Source: Chryseobacterium shigense (GTDB lineage Bacteria; Bacteroidota; Bacteroidia; Flavobacteriales; Weeksellaceae). Taken from it: 64,000 nucleotides of DNA. The notes beneath the pieces were generated by a model that saw only the letters and a list, made by a program, of their open reading frames with translations, made no database searches and was not told the DNA's origin. Position 1 is the stretch's first letter, and each line of letters starts with the position of its first letter. This document shows positions 25,157-32,910 of the stretch, piece by piece. Made by a program: the position numbers and the translations under genes. The DNA is taken from the NCBI RefSeq assembly GCF_900156575.1, contig NZ_FTNY01000003.1, positions 62,001-126,000 on the forward strand. The letters are read 5' to 3'.

Positions 25157-25353
25157 TTTTGAATGATTCTAAATAACTGAATAACGAATCAATCCGTTAT
25201 TTCGCCCGTGAATAGGACCAAATATGTAGGTTATTTAAGAGACTTCTTTAATTGAAATATTAAGATTTTTTGGAAGTAAAGAATAATTAAGGAAATATCA
25301 AAGCCATTGTCATTCATACTTACGAGAAAGTAACTATCCTGTCTTTCCTGAAT

Positions 25354-25386
25354 ATCCTTGGCAAGGTTTAAAACCTTGCCAAGGAT
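25354..25386. repeat. REP palindrome, distant copy
   Basis: A 33-nt palindrome with perfect 16-nt arms (ATCCTTGGCAAGGTTT and its complement) around a central A. It differs from the copy beside RayT at compensating arm positions. It lies between the TetR gene and paaK. The rest of the 25095-25475 gap shows only the operator and promoter. Confidence 0.9.
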
Positions 25387-25475
25387 AAAAAATACGCTTT
25401 TCATCACTAAATTTTTCAGCTTAAAATTAAACTGAAGTATTTAAAAACTTTTGTGTCTTTTGTGGTAAAAAAAAA

Positions 25476-26054
25476 TTATTGTTTCTGATTTCCTAATAAG
25501 CCGTAAAGAAGCTTTGCTCTTATTTCATCTGTAATTTCGGTAGTAGATTCTGTATTTCTTTTAAACCAGAAATAGGAATTATTAAGGGTATGAAGAATGA
25601 ATCTTGTCGTAAATGTTGGTGATTGCAATTCCCAGTTTTCAGCTTTGTAGATTTCAGAAATGAGCTGTTCTACTTCATCCTGATAATTTTTTCGCAGTTC
25701 TATGAATTCAGGAAGTCTTTCTTCAAGGTGCCGCCATTCGTTAGAGTAAATATGGGTAACATCTCTGTTTTGAAGAACTACGGATAAGTGTTTATCCAGA
25801 AATAAATTCAATTTATCCTTAGGAGGCAGGTCTGTGTTTTTCACTTCCTGGAGTTCCTCAAAAAATTCCTGAGCAATGCCAAAACAGATCCATTCCAGGA
25901 TTTCTTCCTTTGAACGGATGTGAGCATACAGCGACGCCGCTTTGATATTAAGTTTTGTAGCCAGATCTCGTACTGAGCTGCCCATATACCCTTTCTCTTT
26001 GAAAAGCTCTACTGCTACGTCTAAAATTTTCCTTTGTTTTTCTTTAAGCTCCAT
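25476..26054 (-). CDS. TetR/AcrR-family regulator, probable repressor of the paa genes
   Basis: A 192-residue regulator. The N-terminal helix-turn-helix is AVELFKEKGYMGSSVRDLAT then KLNIKAASLYAHIRSKEEIL (about 14-54). The C-terminal ligand domain has FLDKHLSVVL and NEWRHLEERLPEFIELR, similar to TetR regulators found next to paa genes that respond to phenylacetyl-CoA. It is on the same strand, upstream of paaK. A palindrome at the paaK promoter is a suitable target. The ligand is inferred from context only. A promoter-like TACTTTTG box lies just upstream of its ATG. Confidence 0.85.
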   Translation of the reverse strand: MELKEKQRKILDVAVELFKEKGYMGSSVRDLATKLNIKAASLYAHIRSKEEILEWICFGIAQEFFEELQEVKNTDLPPKDKLNLFLDKHLSVVLQNRDVTHIYSNEWRHLEERLPEFIELRKNYQDEVEQLISEIYKAENWELQSPTFTTRFILHTLNNSYFWFKRNTESTTEITDEIRAKLLYGLLGNQKQ

Positions 26055-26065
26055 CTGGTAAAATG

Positions 26066-26097
26066 CAAAAGTAATTATTCTGAGGTTAATAAGTCAA
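26066..26097 (-). promoter_or_regulatory. Predicted promoter of the TetR gene
   Basis: TTG (26097-26095), a 21-nt spacer, then TACTTTTG (26073-26066), a perfect -7 box, 12 nt before the ATG. The spacer is a little long. Confidence 0.45.
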
Positions 26098-26140
26098 TTT
26101 AACCTGATGATTTTAAACACGGAAGCGGGAGTTTTGTTGG

Positions 26141-26193
26141 ACCACCCCGTCAAATCTTTGATTTGCCACCCCTCCGGCCGAGGAGAATTTTTG
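26141..26193. repeat. Dispersed intergenic repeat, copy A
   Basis: Starts ACCACCCCGTCAAA, ends around TTGCCACCCCTCCGG and GGAGAATTTTTGG. The same element occurs in reverse orientation at 50163-50220. Confidence 0.75.
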
Positions 26194-26303
26194 GTTAAGC
26201 TTACATCAGGAAGTCTGGAAACACCTAAATTAGTACGTCTTTCAATCTTGTACTTTTTCTTATACTGACGGTTTTTCCATTATTCCAAGCTAAATATCAG
26301 GGA

Positions 26304-26361
26304 ATCGGAAATTTTGTCAAGTTAATTGATCGTTAAAAATGGATATTTCGGAAATTTTGTC
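26304..26361 (+). repeat. Pair of direct repeats upstream of clpB
   Basis: TCGGAAATTTTGTC occurs identically at 26304-26317 and 26348-26361, 44 nt apart. The second copy provides a TTTG that could serve as a -33 element. Confidence 0.6.
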
Positions 26362-26435
26362 CATTTTTTTTATAAATTTAATAATTGAACAATTTTTGCG
26401 GTAATACCATCGATTAAATGATTAAATAATGATGG

Positions 26436-26473
26436 CATTAAGAAACTGGGCCTTACAATTTAGTTTCTTGATG
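26436..26473 (+). promoter_or_regulatory. Hairpin in the region upstream of clpB
   Basis: Arms CATTAAGAAACT and AGTTTCTTGATG pair with one G-T wobble around a 14-nt loop, 50 nt before the clpB start. No T-run follows, so a terminator is less likely than a leader structure. Confidence 0.45.
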
Positions 26474-26523
26474 TCTTTTAAAAACTGAACCCAAAACAAA
26501 ATATTACAAAAAACATAAAAAAT

Positions 26524-29118
26524 ATGAACTTAAACCAATATACTGTAAAATCACAAGAAGCCATTCAGGCAGCTCAGCAGACTGCTATGGAATTTGGTAA
26601 TCAGAGTATCGAGCCACAACATATACTTGAAGGTATTTTTCAGGTAGATGAAAATATTTCGCCTTTCTTATTAAAAAAATCTGAAGCAGATGCCAATTTG
26701 GTAAGAGAGCGCAACCGTGAAAATATTGAGAAACTTCCCAAAGTGGAGGGAGGTAATATTTACCTTTCACAGTCGGCAAATAAAGTTTTGCTGGACGCTC
26801 CCAATATTGCCAAAAAAATGGGCGATGAATATGTCACTATTGAGCATTTATGGCTTACATTACTGGATACCAGCTCTGAGGTCTCTAAAATGCTTAAAGA
26901 TATGGGCGTTACCAAAAGTCTTTTGGAAGGGGCTATTAAAGAATTAAGAAAAGGAAGCAAAGCGACTTCTGCCAGTTCGGAAGAGACGTATCAATCCTTG
27001 AATAAATATGCTAAAAACTTCAACGAATTAGCAGCAGAAGGAAAACTTGACCCTGTCATCGGACGAGATGAGGAAATCAGAAGAGTACTTCAGATTCTTT
27101 CAAGAAGAACTAAAAACAATCCGATCCTTATCGGAGAACCTGGTGTAGGTAAAACAGCTATTGCTGAAGGAATTGCGCACCGTATCATTTCGGGAGATAT
27201 TCCGGAAAACCTGATGGATAAAACTTTATATTCATTGGATATGGGTGCCTTAATTGCCGGAGCCAAATATAAAGGTGAATTTGAGGAGCGTCTGAAATCT
27301 GTTGTGAACGAAGTGATCAAGTCAGAGGGACAAATCATCCTTTTCATTGATGAGATCCATACTCTGGTAGGAGCCGGAGGTGGTGAAGGAGCGATGGATG
27401 CTGCGAATATTCTTAAACCGGCTTTAGCAAGAGGTGAATTAAGAGCAATAGGCGCTACTACTTTGAATGAATACCAAAAGTATTTTGAAAAAGACAAGGC
27501 GCTGGAAAGACGTTTTCAGAAAGTCATGGTGGAAGAACCGGATACGGAATCTGCGATTTCGATTCTCCGCGGTATTAAAGATAAATATGAAGCTCACCAC
27601 AAGGTAAGAATCAAAGATGAAGCGATCATTGCTGCGGTGGAAATGTCTCAGAGATATATTACAGACCGATTTTTACCGGATAAAGCGATTGACCTTATTG
27701 ATGAAGCTTCTGCCAAGCTGAGAATGGAGATCAACTCAAAACCTGAAGAACTTGATGTTCTGGACAGAAGACTGATGCAGCTTGAAATTGAGTTGGCGGC
27801 TATTTCGAGAGAAGGCAACCAGACAAAGATTGATCATTTGAAAGAAGATATTTCAAAAATTTCTGAGGAAAGAAATGAGATCAATGCCAAATGGCTGAAG
27901 GAAAAACAAAAATCTGAGGATTTAACGCAGATCAAAAAAGATATTGAATCTTTGAAACTGGAAGCAGAAAAAGCATCAAGAGCTGGAGATTATGCGAAAG
28001 TGGCAGAAATTCAATACGGAAAAATAAAGGAGAAAGAAGATGCTTTGCAAAAACTTGAACTGGAGATGCAAAACCATCAGAATGAATTGATTAAAGAGGA
28101 AGTTACTTCTGAGAATATTTCTGAAGTGATTGCGAAGTGGACGGGAATTCCTGTGACCAAGCTTATTCAGTCTGAAAGAGAAAAATTACTGAACCTTGAA
28201 GGTGAACTTCACCATCGTGTGGTAGGACAGGAAGAAGCTATCGGAGCGGTGGCAGATGCTATCAGAAGAAACAGAGCCGGATTAAGTGATGATAAAAAAC
28301 CGATCGGATCTTTCTTATTCTTAGGAACAACGGGTGTAGGTAAAACTGAGCTGGCTAAAGCTTTGGCAGAATACCTTTTCGATGATGAGAATAATATGAC
28401 CAGAATCGATATGAGCGAGTATCAGGAAAGGCACAGCGTTTCGAGATTGGTAGGCGCTCCTCCTGGATATGTGGGATATGATGAAGGCGGACAGCTGACG
28501 GAAGCGGTAAGAAGAAGACCTTATTCAGTAGTGCTTCTGGATGAAATTGAGAAAGCGCATCCGGATGTTTTCAACACTTTATTGCAAGTTTTAGATGACG
28601 GACGTCTGACTGATAATAAAGGGCGTGTGGTGAATTTCAAGAATTCAATCATAATTATGACTTCGAATTTAGGTTCACATCTGATTCAGGAGAATTTTGA
28701 AAATATTACAGAGGAAAATCAAGGCGAAATCGTCAGCAAAACCAAGGATGAAGTTTTTGATCTCCTGAAGCAGACCTTACGTCCTGAATTCCTGAACAGA
28801 ATTGACGAGGTAGTACTGTTCCAACCTCTCAACAAAAAAGAAATCGGAAAAATTGTTCAGTACCAGCTGAGAGGATATAATGATATGTTAGGCAAGCGTA
28901 ATATTATCATGACTGCCACTCAGGATGCTGTAGATTATCTGATGAATAAAGGATATGACCCTTCTTTCGGAGCAAGACCTCTGAAAAGAGTTATCCAACA
29001 GGAAGTTTTAAATAAATTATCAAGAGAGATTCTTGCAGGAACGGTGAACGACGGAGACCGAATCACGTTAGATTATTTCGAAGAAACCGGTTTGGTTTTC
29101 AGACCGACGGATCAATAA
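26524..29118 (+). CDS. clpB: ClpB disaggregase
   Basis: An 864-residue AAA+ chaperone with the full ClpB architecture. The N-terminal Clp repeat domain covers 1-145. The first AAA+ module has GEPGVGKT (near 204-211) and LFIDEIHTLVGAGG. The coiled-coil M-domain covers about 405-525, and the second AAA+ module has GTTGVGKT (near 602-609) and VVLLDEIEKAHPDVF. The C-terminal SFGARPLKRVIQ is typical. It rescues aggregated proteins after heat stress together with DnaK. It is monocistronic, with a terminator following. Confidence 0.97.
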   Translation: MNLNQYTVKSQEAIQAAQQTAMEFGNQSIEPQHILEGIFQVDENISPFLLKKSEADANLVRERNRENIEKLPKVEGGNIYLSQSANKVLLDAPNIAKKMGDEYVTIEHLWLTLLDTSSEVSKMLKDMGVTKSLLEGAIKELRKGSKATSASSEETYQSLNKYAKNFNELAAEGKLDPVIGRDEEIRRVLQILSRRTKNNPILIGEPGVGKTAIAEGIAHRIISGDIPENLMDKTLYSLDMGALIAGAKYKGEFEERLKSVVNEVIKSEGQIILFIDEIHTLVGAGGGEGAMDAANILKPALARGELRAIGATTLNEYQKYFEKDKALERRFQKVMVEEPDTESAISILRGIKDKYEAHHKVRIKDEAIIAAVEMSQRYITDRFLPDKAIDLIDEASAKLRMEINSKPEELDVLDRRLMQLEIELAAISREGNQTKIDHLKEDISKISEERNEINAKWLKEKQKSEDLTQIKKDIESLKLEAEKASRAGDYAKVAEIQYGKIKEKEDALQKLELEMQNHQNELIKEEVTSENISEVIAKWTGIPVTKLIQSEREKLLNLEGELHHRVVGQEEAIGAVADAIRRNRAGLSDDKKPIGSFLFLGTTGVGKTELAKALAEYLFDDENNMTRIDMSEYQERHSVSRLVGAPPGYVGYDEGGQLTEAVRRRPYSVVLLDEIEKAHPDVFNTLLQVLDDGRLTDNKGRVVNFKNSIIIMTSNLGSHLIQENFENITEENQGEIVSKTKDEVFDLLKQTLRPEFLNRIDEVVLFQPLNKKEIGKIVQYQLRGYNDMLGKRNIIMTATQDAVDYLMNKGYDPSFGARPLKRVIQQEVLNKLSREILAGTVNDGDRITLDYFEETGLVFRPTDQ

Positions 29119-29150
29119 GTAGTTTTTTCATATATATTATTTTTGTAAGT

Positions 29151-29187
29151 AAGTGGTGCAGCCCAATCTGCATCACTTATTTTTTTA
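29151..29187 (+). terminator. Terminator of clpB
   Basis: Arms AAGTGGTGCAG and CTGCATCACTT (one G-T pair), a 6-nt loop, then ATTTTTTT. Confidence 0.8.
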
Positions 29188-29213
29188 TTGTCAATTTTAT
29201 CAAAAAGTGGTGA

Positions 29214-29221
29214 TATATTTG
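29214..29221 (+). promoter_or_regulatory. Predicted -7 box for the GG-leader peptide genes
   Basis: TATATTTG, a perfect TAnnTTTG match, 45 nt before the first peptide gene. No clear -33 element lies at the right distance. Confidence 0.45.
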
Positions 29222-29266
29222 TATATTTATAGAACCAAACAAATTAATAACTAAAACAAAATCAGT

Positions 29267-29443
29267 ATGAAAAAGCTAAAAAGAAGCTCACTAAAAACCA
29301 TTTTGGGAGGAAAAATTGACTGTCGATGCAGTATATTAATTTACCCTGATGGTTCTACCAGCGGAACTTGTGCAACAGAACAATGTTCACAAATCAACAT
29401 CAATTGCGGACAACTTGAATGCAGACCTAACTTTATTGATTAA
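29267..29443 (+). CDS. Double-glycine leader Cys-rich peptide 1 (bacteriocin-like)
   Basis: A 58-residue peptide. It begins with MKKLKRSSLKTILGGK, a basic amphipathic leader ending in Gly-Gly at residues 14-15, where C39-type peptidase/ABC exporters cut. The predicted mature part of 43 residues contains six Cys. Such peptides are annotated as bacteriocin-like in Chryseobacterium, but activity has rarely been shown. A second peptide with a similar leader starts 16 nt after the stop. No transporter or modification gene lies nearby. Confidence 0.75.
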   Translation: MKKLKRSSLKTILGGKIDCRCSILIYPDGSTSGTCATEQCSQININCGQLECRPNFID

Positions 29444-29459
29444 CCCTTAAAATCACGGT

Positions 29460-29615
29460 ATGAAAAAGTTAAAAAGAAATGATTTAAAGAAAATCAATGG
29501 CGGCATCAATCCACTTTCGGAAATTGACTGCTCAGTTGATATGTCCTGCCCTACCGGACTTTGCTGTTCAACAGGATACATCTGCAGGGATTGGAGAAGA
29601 TATCCTTGTATTTAA
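29460..29615 (+). CDS. Double-glycine leader Cys-rich peptide 2 (bacteriocin-like)
   Basis: A 51-residue peptide. The leader MKKLKRNDLKKINGG differs from peptide 1 at several positions but keeps the basic pattern and the Gly-Gly. The 36-residue remainder has six Cys, clustered as CSVDMSC, LCCSTGYIC and a final CI. It is in an apparent operon with peptide 1 and followed by a strong terminator. Role unknown. Confidence 0.75.
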   Translation: MKKLKRNDLKKINGGINPLSEIDCSVDMSCPTGLCCSTGYICRDWRRYPCI

Positions 29616-29623
29616 ATAACGGG

Positions 29624-29651
29624 CCGGAGATTTTTTCTCCGGTTTTTTTTT
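29624..29651 (+). terminator. Terminator of the GG-leader peptide unit
   Basis: CCGGAGA and TCTCCGG form a perfect stem and a long T-run follows. The rest of the gap to 30022 contains no gene. TAACCATTAAAATCATAGGTG (29753 onward) resembles the sequence before peptide 2. Confidence 0.85.
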
Positions 29652-30022
29652 ACCCTCTACTCTACTGGTGGTTTCCCGGATAGAGATATTCTATTTAACA
29701 TTATTGTGTACCGGCAGAAGTCTGATTCCCACAAAAGCTAAAGAATTGTTTAACCATTAAAATCATAGGTGCTCAATTGTATCATGACAGAAAATAGCTT
29801 CTTCATCACCCGATGACTATCTTAGAAACAGGTTAATATTATCATAAAATACGGTTATAAGCCAATAAATTATTTCAAAGTTCTCTGGAATAATACTTTT
29901 TTTTTAACTTTTACACCATCCGTAAAAACCCGGAAAATAAACGGGAAAAAACACATCCGTTTAAGTTAAATTTTTCACGAAATTTGCGCGACTAACTAAC
30001 ATTCTTTTATAAAACTAACGTT

Positions 30023-30562
30023 ATGAAACCAAAACCTACTTTAGAAGCCGGAAGTCTTGAAGCCGTTTCAGGTACAAATACCATTGCCACAGATCTTGTG
30101 CAGAAACTTATTATCAATTACAGAGACAACCAGATGCAGGCCATTAATAAAGAATTGGGAATTACTGACGCACACGCAATCTGGTTTGACCTTCCGAAAC
30201 TGAAAAAATTCATTTCATGCATAGAAAATGAAGCCGCAAAAGTAAATCCTACTGTTTCTGAAGAGGATTTGGGCATCAGATTCTATTATGCAGCCTATCC
30301 AAAAGCGGAAGACTGGGCGATAATGGCAAGTCACCCTGTAGAAAAAGAATATGCGGAGAGACATACGCTGGTGATGATTCCTACCTTGAAAAAAGAAGAT
30401 GAAACAGGAGCCAGGCTAGACTATGATTTCCATCCTTTGCACTCAGGATCAACATTGGCTATGGCCGGGAAAAAAGGTCCAACACTACCTACCGACGCTA
30501 TTGCCGAAAATCATGGTTCATTATCGCCTCCGGACAATCCAAAAGCTGAAATGTTTCCATAA
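30023..30562 (+). CDS. Hypothetical protein at the head of a signalling operon
   Basis: A 179-residue soluble protein that I do not recognise. The N-terminus is MKPKPTLEAGSLEAVSG, with no signal peptide or membrane segment. The central part (about 25-130) is a mixed alpha/beta sequence (DAHAIWFDLPKLKKFISCIE, GIRFYYAAYPKAEDWAIMAS). The Pro/Gly-rich tail is probably disordered. It is the first of four same-strand genes: a membrane protein follows after 36 nt, then a histidine kinase and a response regulator. It may be a substrate or accessory of that pathway, by position only. Confidence 0.7.
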   Translation: MKPKPTLEAGSLEAVSGTNTIATDLVQKLIINYRDNQMQAINKELGITDAHAIWFDLPKLKKFISCIENEAAKVNPTVSEEDLGIRFYYAAYPKAEDWAIMASHPVEKEYAERHTLVMIPTLKKEDETGARLDYDFHPLHSGSTLAMAGKKGPTLPTDAIAENHGSLSPPDNPKAEMFP

Positions 30563-30598
30563 TGCAATTAATAATTTATTTTTTACCACACAATTCAC

Positions 30599-31252
30599 AT
30601 GACTGATTTTCAGAAGATACTTCAGGAATCCATGATCTGGACAGAAGGACTCGCCGCCGTTATCTCGGTTGTTTACTATAATCGTCCTAATAAGGAAGGA
30701 TACTGGAGATATTTCTCTATTTATCTTATCATTATGTTCCTGTCTGAAGTCATTGGAAAATGGGGGGAGCTGATCATAGAATACAATAAGCAGAAGTTTT
30801 TTAATTTTTTTGTGATTCCTCTTGAATTCCTTTTCTTTTACTGGCTTTATGCTGCAAAATCCCTGGGAAGGCCAAGGCTGTTCTACACCATGTCCCTGCT
30901 GTATCTTTTGTCATTTGTATCGAGTGAATTTTTCTTCACCACGAAAAAGATCATTTTATCCTTCAACTATACAGTCGGGTGTTTGCTTCTAATGGTGCTG
31001 GTGATTATGGAATATTATAAACAGATTAATTCTTCAGAAATCCTGAACTTTAGCAGAAACAAGATGTTTTATATCAACCTTGGAGTGACGCTGTTCTATA
31101 TAGGAACATTGCCATTCTGGACATTCTTTAATCTTATTAAGGAATACAGTGAGCTGCATTACATCTACTTTTCTTATTTTCTGATGTCAGGAATCATCAT
31201 GTATTTATTATTTTCAATTTCATTCATATGGGGAAAACAGAGCTCATCATAG
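30599..31252 (+). CDS. Polytopic membrane protein of a signalling operon
   Basis: A 217-residue membrane protein with about six hydrophobic segments, including YLIIMFLSEVIGKWG, FVIPLEFLFFYWLYA, MSLLYLLSFVSSEFF, VGCLLLMVLVIMEYY, LGVTLFYIGTLPFWTFF and YFLMSGIIMYLLFSISFIWG. The last 25 nt overlap the start of the kinase gene, so translation is coupled. It may be the sensory partner of the kinase, which has only one helix of its own. Family not recognised. Confidence 0.65.
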   Translation: MTDFQKILQESMIWTEGLAAVISVVYYNRPNKEGYWRYFSIYLIIMFLSEVIGKWGELIIEYNKQKFFNFFVIPLEFLFFYWLYAAKSLGRPRLFYTMSLLYLLSFVSSEFFFTTKKIILSFNYTVGCLLLMVLVIMEYYKQINSSEILNFSRNKMFYINLGVTLFYIGTLPFWTFFNLIKEYSELHYIYFSYFLMSGIIMYLLFSISFIWGKQSSS

Positions 31253-32013
31253 TATTAATTTTATTTAATATCTTCTTTGTCCTGTTTGTATCCGCAGTAA
31301 TCGTTTATATAAGGAAATACCAGCAACGCAAAAAAGAATATCTGAATGAAATTGAAGTAAAAAATGAAATCCACAAAAGGGAACTTCTGGCTACTCAACT
31401 TGAAATTCAACAGGCCACGATGCAGCAGATCGGGCGTGAGCTCCATGACAATATCGGCCAGAAACTGACGTTGGTAAGCCTGTACACCCAGCAGCTTCTG
31501 TACGAAAACAGAGTCCCTGAAGTAAGTGAAAGAATCGATCAGGTTTCCCAAATCATCAATCAGTCATTGCAGGACTTAAGAAGCCTCTCTAAAACATTGA
31601 CAGACGATAATATAACCCAGAAAGAAATTGTAACTTTGATTCAGGAGGAAGTAGATAATACCAATACTTTCAAACGGTGTAAAGTAACTTTCGAGCACAA
31701 CTTTAATCAGCTAGATCTGGGATTTGTCCATAAAAATGTACTGCTTAGAATTACGCAGGAATTTATCCAAAACAGTATTAAGCATGCTCATTGCAAAAAT
31801 ATTTTCATCAGTCTGAGCACTTCTGAAGATAAGCTTTGGGAACTTAATCTGGCAGATGACGGTATAGGATTCGACCGTACTAAAATAAAATCTAACGGCA
31901 TTGGCCTTACCAATATGAAAAACAGAGCAGCCATTATTGGAGCCGATTTCACTTTTGAAAGCCGGGAAAACATTGGAACTACCCTCAACATTATTTTAAA
32001 AAAACAGCCATGA
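31228..32013 (+). CDS. Sensor histidine kinase (HisKA_3, LytS/NarX type)
   Basis: A 261-residue kinase with one N-terminal helix (about 5-30). The dimerisation/phosphoacceptor motif GRELHDNIGQKLTLVSLY places the His at residue 73. The ATPase domain shows QNSIKHAHCKN, LADDGIGFDRT and NGIGLTNMKNRAAIIGA. There is no extracellular sensing domain, so input may come through the adjacent membrane protein. It overlaps the membrane-protein gene by 25 nt and the regulator gene by 4 nt. Confidence 0.9.
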   Translation: MGKTELIIVLILFNIFFVLFVSAVIVYIRKYQQRKKEYLNEIEVKNEIHKRELLATQLEIQQATMQQIGRELHDNIGQKLTLVSLYTQQLLYENRVPEVSERIDQVSQIINQSLQDLRSLSKTLTDDNITQKEIVTLIQEEVDNTNTFKRCKVTFEHNFNQLDLGFVHKNVLLRITQEFIQNSIKHAHCKNIFISLSTSEDKLWELNLADDGIGFDRTKIKSNGIGLTNMKNRAAIIGADFTFESRENIGTTLNIILKKQP

Positions 32014-32651
32014 AAAAAACAATAGTGATCGTTGACGACCATATTCTTATCGCCAAAGCATTAGAAGGAATCATTGATAATTTTAATGAATTTGAGGTGA
32101 TTTATGTATGCGAAAACGGCAAAGATTTGATTGACAAATTTGAAAATAACGAAAAAATTCCCGACATCATCTTACTGGATATCAGTATGCCAATCATGGA
32201 TGGCTTTGAAACAGCAGCATGGCTGACCCAAAATCATCCGGACATTCAGGTGATGGCGCTGAGTATGCAGGGTGATGATAACAGTGTTATCAAAATGATC
32301 AAAAACGGAGCGAAAGGCTATCTCCTGAAAAACACCCATCCGAAAGATCTGGAAACGGCATTGATAAAATTAAATTCAGATGGGTTCTTCTATCCTGAAT
32401 GGGCATCAAAAATCATATTCTCCAACCTGAACAAAGACAAGGAAATAGAAAGTGCTGTAAGAATTTCGGAGCGCGAAAGAGAATTTCTGAAATATACGGT
32501 CACTGAACTTAGCTATAAAGAAATTGCAGACCGGATGTGCTGCAGCCCGAGAACCGTAGAAAGCTACCGCGACCAATTGTGTGATAAATTAGACCTTAAA
32601 ACCCGTGTAGGATTGGCTGTATTTGCGATTAAAAATGGTTTTGCAGGCTAA
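32010..32651 (+). CDS. LuxR-family response regulator (NarL type)
   Basis: A 213-residue regulator. The receiver domain has the acidic VIVDDHIL pocket and phospho-acceptor Asp57 in IILLDISMP, plus Lys in KGYLLKNT. The C-terminal LuxR helix-turn-helix reads ISEREREFLKYTVTELSYKE followed by DRMCCSPRTVESY. It overlaps the kinase stop in an ATGA arrangement and is the obvious partner of that kinase. Targets are unknown. Confidence 0.92.
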   Translation: MKKTIVIVDDHILIAKALEGIIDNFNEFEVIYVCENGKDLIDKFENNEKIPDIILLDISMPIMDGFETAAWLTQNHPDIQVMALSMQGDDNSVIKMIKNGAKGYLLKNTHPKDLETALIKLNSDGFFYPEWASKIIFSNLNKDKEIESAVRISEREREFLKYTVTELSYKEIADRMCCSPRTVESYRDQLCDKLDLKTRVGLAVFAIKNGFAG

Positions 32652-32699
32652 TAAAAAAAGAAGAATTAAACTTTAAAATATAAATCAATTCATGTTATT

Positions 32700-32748
32700 T
32701 GTTTAATTATTTTCAGTGTATTTGGAATATAAAATAAATAATTAAACA
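32700..32748. repeat. Inverted repeat between the response regulator and the protease
   Basis: Perfect 13-nt arms (TGTTTAATTATTT and AAATAATTAAACA) around a 23-nt loop. No T-run follows, so it may be an operator or weak transcript end. Confidence 0.7.
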
Positions 32749-32853
32749 CACATTAGTGATATGATTAAAATTCAACCAAAAAGGGCAAAACATAAATAAT
32801 ATTCAATAACAATCTGTATTGAGTGAAAAATATTCAAATATTTGCGTAAATAT

Positions 32854-32885
32854 TTTGTTTTTTAATTTTTTATAATATAAATTTG
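32854..32885 (+). promoter_or_regulatory. Predicted promoter of the pappalysin-like protease
   Basis: TTTG (32854-32857), a 20-nt spacer and TAAATTTG (32878-32885), both perfect matches. The ATG is 25 nt beyond the -7 box. Confidence 0.65.
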
Positions 32886-32910
32886 GAGACCAAACCATTA
32901 ACAGTATATT

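Noticed and set aside
29991..30003. ACTAACTAACATT, also present near the paaK operator
   Set aside because: The 13-nt match lacks the palindromic partner TGTTAG here, so a shared operator is not supported.
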